Shown here piece after piece: positions 7,903 to 13,036 of a DNA stretch of 13,036 bases. Under the pieces are notes generated by a model. It made no database searches. It was not told the DNA's origin and was given only the letters and a program-made list of their open reading frames with translations. The DNA comes from Burkholderiales bacterium (GTDB lineage Bacteria > Pseudomonadota > Gammaproteobacteria > Burkholderiales > Burkholderiaceae_D). The stretch covers positions 1 through 13,036 of the forward strand of contig JAGWUK010000025.1 in the NCBI GenBank assembly GCA_028868455.1, given 5' to 3'. Position 1 is the first letter of the stretch. Each line of letters begins with the position of its first letter. The position numbers and the translations under genes were made by a program.

Positions 7903-10053
7903 ATGAAAAAAATCATCATCCTGCTGGTTGCCGCATTATTGATCGCAGCCTATTTTGCGCTGGACTTGCATCGCTATCTGACGCTCGATGGACTCAAGGC
8001 AGGTCTGGGACAGTTCGAGACGTGGCGCGCAGGTTCACCGCTATTGGTTGGATTGATTTTCTTTGCGGCCTATGTGCTGGTCACGGCGCTGTCCTTGCCG
8101 GGCGCGGTCATCATGACACTGGCGGCAGGCGCCTTGTTCGGCCTGCTGGGCGGCACGGTGATTGTGTCGTTCGCGTCGACCATGGGCGGGACACTGGCCT
8201 TTCTGACGTCGCGTTACCTGCTGCGCGACGCGATCCAACAGCGCTTCGGCGACCGCCTCAAGGCGATCAACGATGGCATGGCGCGTGATGGCGCGCTGTA
8301 TCTGTTCACGCTGCGATTGGTGCCGGTGTTTCCCTTCTTTCTGGTCAACCTGCTGATGGGACTGACACCGATCCGCACCCGCACTTATTATTGGGTCAGC
8401 CAGCTCGGCATGCTGGCCGGCACGCTGGTGTACGTCAATGCGGGTACCCAATTGGCGAAACTAAAGAGCCTGTCCGGGATCCTGTCACCCGCCTTGTTGC
8501 TGTCGTTTGCGCTGCTCGGCATTTTTCCACTACTGGCCAAACAACTCATGAACTATCTCCAGCGTCGTCGCGTGTATGCAAAGTGGCATCGTCCTAAACA
8601 ATTTGACCGCAATCTGATCGTAATCGGTGCCGGTGCTGCCGGATTGGTTACCTCCTATATCGCCGCCGCAGTGAAAGCCAAGGTGACGCTGATCGAAGCG
8701 CACAAGATGGGCGGCGACTGCCTGAACTATGGTTGCGTACCGAGCAAGGCGATCATCAAGTCGGCGCGCATTGCGCACCAGTTGCGCCACGGCGAACACT
8801 ACGGACTGGAAAACACCATGCCTGCATTCAGCTTTCGCAAGGTGATGGCGCGCGTGCATGAGGTCATCCGCACCGTCGAGCCGCACGATAGCGTGGAGCG
8901 CTATACCGAATTGGGCGTGGAGGTGTTACAAGGCTACGCCCGCATTCTCGATCCGTGGACAGTCGAGGTAAAACTGAATGACGGCGGCACGCAGGTGCTG
9001 ACCACACGCAGCATCGTCATCGCCACAGGTGCACAGCCGTTCGTGCCGCCGCTGCCAGGGCTGGACGAGGTCGGCTACGTGACCAGCGATACGCTGTGGG
9101 ACGAGTTTGCCAAACTGGATGCGCCGCCTGCGCGGCTGGTGGTGCTGGGCGGCGGGCCGATCGGCTGCGAATTGGCGCAAAGCTTTGCGCGCCTCGGCTC
9201 CAGGGTCACGCAAGTCGAAAAAGGATCGCGCATCATGGTGCGCGAAGACGAGGAAGTCTCCGCCCTGGCGCGCGATGCATTGGCACGCGACGGCGTTGCA
9301 GTGCTCACCGGCCACACGGCGCTGCGCTGCGAACGTGAAGGCGAGCGTAAAGTCATCGTGGTCGAACATGACGGCATCGAGCAGCGTATCGAATTCGACG
9401 CGTTGTTATGTGCAGTCGGCCGCGTGGCACGGCTGTCCGGTTATGGCCTGGAAGACCTGGGCATCGAGACCAAGCGCACGGTGGCGACCAACGATTATCT
9501 GGAAACGCTGTATCCGAACATCTATGCCGCCGGCGACGTGGCCGGGCCTTACCAGTTCACCCATATTGCCGCGCATCAGGCATGGTATGCGGCGGTCAAT
9601 GCACTGTTCGGCGACTTCAAGAAATTCAAGGTCGATTATTCGGTGGTGCCGTGGGCGACCTTCATCGAGCCGGAAGTCGCGCGCGTCGGATTGAATGAAC
9701 AGGATGCCAGGGGAAAAGGCATCGCCTATGAGGTCACCAAATACGGCATCGACGATCTGGACCGCGCCATCGCCGACGGCAATGCGCACGGCTTCGTCAA
9801 GGTGCTGACCGTGCCGGGCAAAGACAGGATTCTGGGCGTGACGATCGTCGGTGAACACGCGGGCGATTTGCTGGCCGAATTCGTGCTGGCGATCAAGCAT
9901 GGACTGGGTCTGAACAAGATACTCGGTACGATCCACACCTATCCGACCATGGCCGAGGCGAACAAATACGCCGCTGGGGAATGGAAGCGTGCACATGCGC
10001 CGCAACGCGTGTTGGCGTGGTTGTCGCGCTATCACGCATGGAGACGGGGCTGA
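7903..10053 (+). CDS. TVP38/TMEM64 (VTT) membrane domain fused to a MerA-like flavin disulfide oxidoreductase
   Basis: 716-residue fusion. Residues 1-225 are a TVP38/TMEM64/DedA-type membrane domain: N-terminal helix (KKIIILLVAALLIAAYFAL), then the conserved GAVIMTLAAGALFG...GGTLAFLTSRYL and RLVPVFPFFLVN segments. Residues about 236-700 are a class I pyridine nucleotide-disulfide oxidoreductase: FAD motif GAGAAG (242-247), GGDCLNYGCVPSK with redox Cys273 and Cys278, NAD(P)-binding GGGPIGCELAQ, second FAD motif AAGDV, and C-terminal dimer domain with the HTYPTMAE catalytic His about 678. It lacks an HMA domain and the C-terminal Cys pair of MerA, so it is probably not a mercuric reductase. An in-frame GTG at 7888 overlapping the arsS-like stop is an alternative start; neither has a clear Shine-Dalgarno. 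It likely passes electrons at the membrane; substrate unknown. Confidence 0.93.
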   Translation: MKKIIILLVAALLIAAYFALDLHRYLTLDGLKAGLGQFETWRAGSPLLVGLIFFAAYVLVTALSLPGAVIMTLAAGALFGLLGGTVIVSFASTMGGTLAFLTSRYLLRDAIQQRFGDRLKAINDGMARDGALYLFTLRLVPVFPFFLVNLLMGLTPIRTRTYYWVSQLGMLAGTLVYVNAGTQLAKLKSLSGILSPALLLSFALLGIFPLLAKQLMNYLQRRRVYAKWHRPKQFDRNLIVIGAGAAGLVTSYIAAAVKAKVTLIEAHKMGGDCLNYGCVPSKAIIKSARIAHQLRHGEHYGLENTMPAFSFRKVMARVHEVIRTVEPHDSVERYTELGVEVLQGYARILDPWTVEVKLNDGGTQVLTTRSIVIATGAQPFVPPLPGLDEVGYVTSDTLWDEFAKLDAPPARLVVLGGGPIGCELAQSFARLGSRVTQVEKGSRIMVREDEEVSALARDALARDGVAVLTGHTALRCEREGERKVIVVEHDGIEQRIEFDALLCAVGRVARLSGYGLEDLGIETKRTVATNDYLETLYPNIYAAGDVAGPYQFTHIAAHQAWYAAVNALFGDFKKFKVDYSVVPWATFIEPEVARVGLNEQDARGKGIAYEVTKYGIDDLDRAIADGNAHGFVKVLTVPGKDRILGVTIVGEHAGDLLAEFVLAIKHGLGLNKILGTIHTYPTMAEANKYAAGEWKRAHAPQRVLAWLSRYHAWRRG

Positions 10054-10055
10054 TC

Positions 10056-10874
10056 ATGTTGCGTCGCTTGGTTCAAACTTTCTTGCTGTTTGCCGCCGTG
10101 ATCCTGTCATCGCATGCGGCGGTATTCGACCATGCGGGCTGGGATGCGTTGCTCAAGAAGCACGTCGTGGTGCTGAAGGCTGGACAAGTCACGCAAGTGG
10201 ATTACTCGGGATTCAAAACTGATCGCGCCGCGCTAAGGCAATACCTGTCCTCAGCCTCCGGCGTTGCCCGGCCTGAATTCGATCAATGGAGCAAGCAGGA
10301 ACAATTGGCGTTTCTGCTCAATGCTTATAACGCCTGGACAGTGGAGTTGATATTGAGCGCATATCCGGACGTGTCCTCCATCAAGGATTTGGGCTCATTG
10401 CTGCAATCGCCTTGGAAAAAACGTTTTATCCCATTGCTGGGAAAAACGCGTTCGCTTGACGACATTGAGCATGACTTGATCCGCGGCTCCGGCCGCTACC
10501 AAGAGCCACGCGTTCATTTCGCAGCTAATTGCGCCAGCATCGGTTGTCCGGCGCTGCGACAGGAAGCCTATGTGGCCGAGCGGCTGGATGCGCAACTGGA
10601 AGACGCGACGCAAAAATTCCTGTCGGACCGTAGCCGCAATCGGCCTGAAGACGACGCGCTCAAGGTGTCGAGCATCTTCAAATGGTATCGCGGCGACTTC
10701 GAACAAGGCTGGCGCGGTGCCAGCAGCCTCGGCGGTTTCCTCGCGTTGTACCGCGAGGCACTGGGACTGCCTGCCGAAACGGCCAACAGTTTGGCGGCAG
10801 GCAAAATGCACATCGATTTCCTCCCTTACGATTGGCGGCTCAACGCCAGTAGCGGGAAAGGGCGGGTGCCATGA
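10056..10874 (+). CDS. DUF547 domain protein, exported
   Basis: 272-residue protein. Residues 1-21 look like a Sec signal peptide (MLRRLVQTFLLFAAVILSSHA). The DUF547 domain spans about 75-215 with EQLAFLLNAYNAWTVELIL (82-100), the SLDDIEHDLIR segment, and HFAANCASIGCPALR with the invariant Cys159 and Cys164. The biochemical role of DUF547 is not settled. The frame is open from 9981, but the ATG at 10056-10058 is preferred: it follows the fusion gene stop by two bases and starts directly with the signal peptide. Its stop overlaps the next start by four bases (10871-10874). It should act outside the cytoplasmic membrane, unlike its enzyme neighbours. Confidence 0.88.
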   Translation: MLRRLVQTFLLFAAVILSSHAAVFDHAGWDALLKKHVVVLKAGQVTQVDYSGFKTDRAALRQYLSSASGVARPEFDQWSKQEQLAFLLNAYNAWTVELILSAYPDVSSIKDLGSLLQSPWKKRFIPLLGKTRSLDDIEHDLIRGSGRYQEPRVHFAANCASIGCPALRQEAYVAERLDAQLEDATQKFLSDRSRNRPEDDALKVSSIFKWYRGDFEQGWRGASSLGGFLALYREALGLPAETANSLAAGKMHIDFLPYDWRLNASSGKGRVP

Positions 10875-11545
10875 AACTCTCCATCATCGTACCGATATTG
10901 AATGAAGCGCAGCAGTTGCCGCTGTTGCTGGAACGGCTGTTGCCGCTACAACGGCATGGTTGCGAAGTCATCATCGTCGATGGCGGCAGTAACGACGGTT
11001 CCGCCGACACCGCACAATGTGCAGGCTTCACGGTGTTGCGTGCGCCGCGCGGTCGTGCCCGCCAAATGAATACGGGTGCTGCGGCAGCCACCGGCGCGAC
11101 GCTGCTGTTTCTGCATGCGGATACACAGTTGCCAGATGGCGCGGGGGTATTGGTGGAGCATGCACTCGTGGATGGCACTCATGGCTGGGGACGTTTCGAC
11201 GTCTGTATCGCGGGTCGGCCTGCGATGTTGCGCGTCATCGGACGCATGATGAATTGGCGCTCGCGCCTAACCGGCATCGCTACCGGCGACCAGGCCATGT
11301 TTGTGACGCGTGCGGCATTCGATGCGGTGGACGGATTTCCGGATCAGCCTTTGATGGAAGACATCGAACTGTCCAAGCGCTTGCGTAAGGTGTCGCGTCC
11401 GGCCTGCATCGCCCGCTGCGTGACCACCTCCGGTCGACGCTGGGAAACGTACGGCGTCTGGCGCACGATTCTATTGATGTGGCGTTTGCGCTTTCAATAT
11501 TGGCGCGGTGTCCCAGTCAACCAACTGGCGCAGGCCTACAAATGA
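10871..11545 (+). CDS. TIGR04283-type family 2 glycosyltransferase (rSAM/selenodomain-associated)
   Basis: 224-residue GT-A fold transferase. It has the N-terminal strand LSIIVPILNEAQQL, the VDGGSNDGS nucleotide-sugar loop (Asp37), the FLHADTQLP motif (Asp84, metal/sugar-nucleotide binding) and the family-typical GDQAMFV...FPDQPLMEDIELSKRLR block (about 139-175). TIGR04283 proteins are annotated as arsenosugar biosynthesis glycosyltransferases because they occur beside ArsS-like genes; the sugar donor and acceptor are not proven. ATGA overlaps on both sides (10871-10874 and 11542-11545) show strict translational coupling in the operon. Confidence 0.92.
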   Translation: MKLSIIVPILNEAQQLPLLLERLLPLQRHGCEVIIVDGGSNDGSADTAQCAGFTVLRAPRGRARQMNTGAAAATGATLLFLHADTQLPDGAGVLVEHALVDGTHGWGRFDVCIAGRPAMLRVIGRMMNWRSRLTGIATGDQAMFVTRAAFDAVDGFPDQPLMEDIELSKRLRKVSRPACIARCVTTSGRRWETYGVWRTILLMWRLRFQYWRGVPVNQLAQAYK

Positions 11546-12144
11546 AACCGGTCCGCATCGTGATTATTGCCAAGGCACCGCAGCCCGGCCTGGCCAAGAC
11601 GCGCCTGATTCCGGCGCTTGGCGCACAAGGTGCGGCCGACCTCGCGCGCCACATGCTCATCCACACGCTGGACAAGGCGCTTTCCGCCAACATCGGGACA
11701 GTGGAATTGTGCGTGACGCCTGCACCCTCCGATCCGGTTTGGCAAACATTGTCCATACCGGATGCGGTGCACTGGTCCGATCAGGGCGACGGCGATCTGG
11801 GCGAGCGAATGGCGCGTGTAGCGCAGCGCGTGACCAATTGTGGGGAATCGGTTGTGCTGATCGGAACCGATTGTCCGGAACTGAGCGTTGAGCATTTGCG
11901 GCAGGCGGGCAGCGAATTGCAGCGCGTCGATGTGTCGTTTTTTCCGACTGTCGATGGCGGTTATGCGTTACTCGCCCTGAAGCATTTTCATCCATCCCTA
12001 TTCACGGATATCGCATGGAGCACTGACAGCGTGGCGTTCGAAACCTTGTGCCGGTTGGAACAACTGGGCTGGACTGTGCAAAGCCATGCCAAGGTGCATG
12101 ACATCGATGAACCTGCCGATCTGACGTGGTTACCAAACCCATGA
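11542..12144 (+). CDS. TIGR04282-type glycosyltransferase/nucleotidyltransferase-like protein
   Basis: 200-residue protein of the TIGR04282 family (rSAM/selenodomain-associated transferase 1). It starts with VRIVIIAKAPQPGLAKTRLIP, the nucleotide-binding KAPxPGxxKTRL motif (11-22), and has LIGTDCPEL (107-114) with the metal-binding Asp110, and VDGGYALLAL (137-146). The frame is open from 11479, but the ATG at 11542 overlapping the previous stop is the natural start. Last gene of the five-gene operon. It probably activates or transfers a sugar for the pathway whose other transferase is its neighbour; the product is unknown. Confidence 0.92.
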   Translation: MKPVRIVIIAKAPQPGLAKTRLIPALGAQGAADLARHMLIHTLDKALSANIGTVELCVTPAPSDPVWQTLSIPDAVHWSDQGDGDLGERMARVAQRVTNCGESVVLIGTDCPELSVEHLRQAGSELQRVDVSFFPTVDGGYALLALKHFHPSLFTDIAWSTDSVAFETLCRLEQLGWTVQSHAKVHDIDEPADLTWLPNP

Positions 12145-12234
12145 TTGGTTGCAACGCATATGTAACAGAAGTTTCAATCGTGTTGATTTTTGACACTGAC
12201 GTCTTAAGAGCCTGAGGGCGCACATTGTTAATTG

Positions 12235-12248
12235 CGGGGCGATCCCCG
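12235..12248. repeat. Short GC-rich hairpin downstream of the ArsS-like operon
   Basis: CGGGG, four-base loop CGAT, CCCCG. It lies about 90 bases after the last operon gene. It could help end transcription, but there is no T-run after it, so this is a weak call. The rest of 12145-12333 shows no gene I can support. Confidence 0.3.
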
Positions 12249-12333
12249 ACTCTTCCGAACTTTATGTCCAAGCGGCCGCAAGACGCGCCAATTGACGATT
12301 GATATTAGCGACAGATTTTTATTTTCCGCAGGG

Positions 12334-12362
12334 GTGTAACAATTTCAGGTCGAGTTCCGACT
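12334..12362 (+). promoter_or_regulatory. ECF sigma-type promoter upstream of the Cys-rich peptide (site D)
   Basis: GTGTAACAAT (12334-12343), 14 bases, then CGACT (12358-12362). This matches sites A and B at 8 of 10 and 5 of 5 box positions with identical spacing, and its GTAAC is even closer to the Caulobacter sigma-F type. A start near 12368 would give a leader of about 210 bases before the peptide gene at 12578. That leader contains an imperfect hairpin (arms at 12460-12467 and 12475-12484) but no gene I can support. Confidence 0.65.
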
Positions 12363-12577
12363 ATTCACAATGAAGGGCAAGGTTAATCTCGGTTATCGGG
12401 ATGATTTTTTGACTGCAACTTTCTTCATCCGATGGAAAACAGGATGACTTAAATTGACGTCATGAAGCCACATCCTTCACATGAGGCGCGCGACAACGTG
12501 CTGATTGGCTGTAACGGCACTGAACCATTTATTGCAGTATCTATAGCAATTCATTCATCCTACTGGAGGCATTCACC

Positions 12578-12760
12578 ATGACCAATTTATCTTCCCTGTT
12601 AGCCAAATCCATCGCATCCGCAGTCGTGACCACAGCGGCGCTCAGCGGATGTTCCATGATGTGCCGCGCTTGTACCGGCCGCAAATGCAGCGCACAAAGC
12701 TCGATGCAAAAATGCGGCGCTTGCAAAGCCAAGTGTGGCGCATGCGGCGGCAAGAAATAG
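12578..12760 (+). CDS. Small Cys-rich exported/lipoprotein-like peptide, putative RiPP or metal-binding precursor
   Basis: 60 residues, not assigned to a known family by me. Residues 1-24 form a weak signal sequence ending in ALSGC, which fits a lipobox (Cys25). The rest holds seven more Cys: Cys29, Cys32 (CRAC), Cys37, Cys46, Cys49 (CGAC), Cys53 and Cys56 (CGAC), among Lys, Gly and Ala. The KCGACKAKCGACGG tail recalls the KCG repeats of HvfA-type precursors modified by MNIO enzymes, but is not the same motif. A TGGAGG eight bases upstream is a strong ribosome binding site. It lies downstream of an ECF-type site shared with bufA and is followed by a hairpin and a DUF6969-like gene. Alternatives are a metallothionein-like lipoprotein. 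Coding is likely because of the ribosome binding site and composition. Confidence 0.75.
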   Translation: MTNLSSLLAKSIASAVVTTAALSGCSMMCRACTGRKCSAQSSMQKCGACKAKCGACGGKK

Positions 12761-12771
12761 CCGGCTACTGT

Positions 12772-12797
12772 CTGGGGCAGACTAACAGATGCCCCAG
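12772..12797 (+). terminator. Hairpin between the Cys-rich peptide gene and the next gene
   Basis: CTGGGGCA (12772-12779) and TGCCCCAG (12790-12797) pair perfectly over eight bases around a ten-base loop. TATTTAT follows, a short T-rich tract. It begins 11 bases after the peptide stop and ends eight bases before the next start. It may be a leaky terminator that keeps peptide mRNA in excess over the downstream gene, as is common after RiPP precursor genes. Confidence 0.55.
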
Positions 12798-12805
12798 TAT
12801 TTATC

Positions 12806-13036
12806 ATGACAGCATCGCTACTGCTTCGACGCCATTGGCGTGCCGCTACAGATGCGCAGATTGCCGACGTTCTGCATAACGCGCGCGTCAGTGTGTCGGC
12901 GTTTGCCGATGCGACGGCGGCATCCGGATCCCTGATCCAGAGCCTGATACAGGGCGTCGATGTGATTGAATTCGATCACTATCCGCCGGAAGACGTGGTC
13001 GATCTGCGCAAAGGATCGCAGTTCTATTACCACTCG
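12806..13036 (+). CDS. Probable DUF6969 family protein, 5' part (cut by window edge)
   Basis: 77 codons are visible and open to the right edge. The segment IQGVDVIEFDHYPPEDVVDLRKGSQFYYHS (about 48-77) resembles the DUF6969 core, where a DHYP motif is followed by an aromatic-rich YYH motif. That match is from memory, so I hold it with moderate confidence. The ATG at 12806 has no visible Shine-Dalgarno. It is in the same frame as the Cys-rich peptide, with no stop between except the peptide's TAG. The enzymatic role of DUF6969 is unknown to me; its position after the peptide makes it a candidate maturation or handling partner. Confidence 0.6.
   Translation, partial: MTASLLLRRHWRAATDAQIADVLHNARVSVSAFADATAASGSLIQSLIQGVDVIEFDHYPPEDVVDLRKGSQFYYHS

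Noticed and set aside
9107..9694. 195-codon frame inside the fusion gene
   Set aside because: Out-of-frame shadow with Trp/Arg/Ser-rich composition and no motif.
7903..10053. Second mercuric reductase
   Set aside because: No HMA domain and no C-terminal Cys pair; ends in HAWRRG, with a TVP38-type membrane domain instead.
12161..12190. TGTAACAGA after the last operon gene as another ECF-type site
   Set aside because: The box at the matching distance is TGATT, only 3 of 5, and no gene lies directly downstream.
12371..12448. 25-codon open frame in the leader as a gene
   Set aside because: No ribosome binding site and no recognisable motif; kept only as part of the leader finding.
12502..12540. 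Further promoter-like site, TGTAACGG at 12510, closer to the Cys-rich peptide
   Set aside because: At the required distance it has TGCAG instead of CGACT; only the first box fits.

Overview
This window looks like a metal- and thiol-stress region of a Burkholderiales betaproteobacterium. I lean towards an Oxalobacteraceae-like (Herminiimonas/Janthinobacterium-type) host, but that is an inference from gene families and moderate GC content, not from a marker gene.

Region 1 (1-1750) is a mercury-resistance locus. merR reads rightwards. merT, merP, merF and merA read leftwards from the shared operator region, and merA runs off the left edge. MerT, MerF and MerP handle Hg(II) at the membrane and in the periplasm, and MerA reduces it. 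The merF frame runs past its usual stop into merA at a seven-A run. Region 2 (1751-2530) holds one AhpD-like CxxC peroxidase-family gene.

Region 3 (2551-6659, leftward) is built around a bufferin operon: bufA (Cys-containing RiPP precursor), bufB (DUF692/MNIO iron oxidase), bufC (DUF2063 partner), a DoxX membrane protein, then a YiiX-like permuted NlpC/P60 gene that is frameshifted exactly after its probable catalytic Cys. Upstream on the same strand lie a glutaredoxin and a small two-helix membrane protein.

Region 4 (6914-12144, rightward) is a tight five-gene operon: an ArsS-like radical SAM protein, a TVP38/TMEM64 membrane domain fused to a MerA-like flavin disulfide oxidoreductase, a DUF547 protein, and two glycosyltransferase-like proteins of the TIGR04283 and TIGR04282 families. 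No arsM is visible.

Region 5 (12145-13036) has a 433-base leader/intergenic stretch, a 60-residue Cys-rich peptide gene with a lipobox-like sequence, a hairpin, and the start of a probable DUF6969 gene cut by the right edge.

The most interesting signal is a repeated promoter-like motif, GTGTAA(G/C)AA(A/T)-N14-CGACT. It lies upstream of the bufferin operon, upstream of the ArsS-like operon, and upstream of the Cys-rich peptide, with a weaker copy before the small membrane protein/glutaredoxin pair. Its form (GTAA-containing -35, N16, CGA-type -10) resembles the ECF sigma-F promoters known for bufferin operons in Caulobacter. This suggests one ECF regulon joining bufferin copper defence, an uncharacterised radical SAM/glycosyltransferase pathway and a new Cys-rich peptide system.
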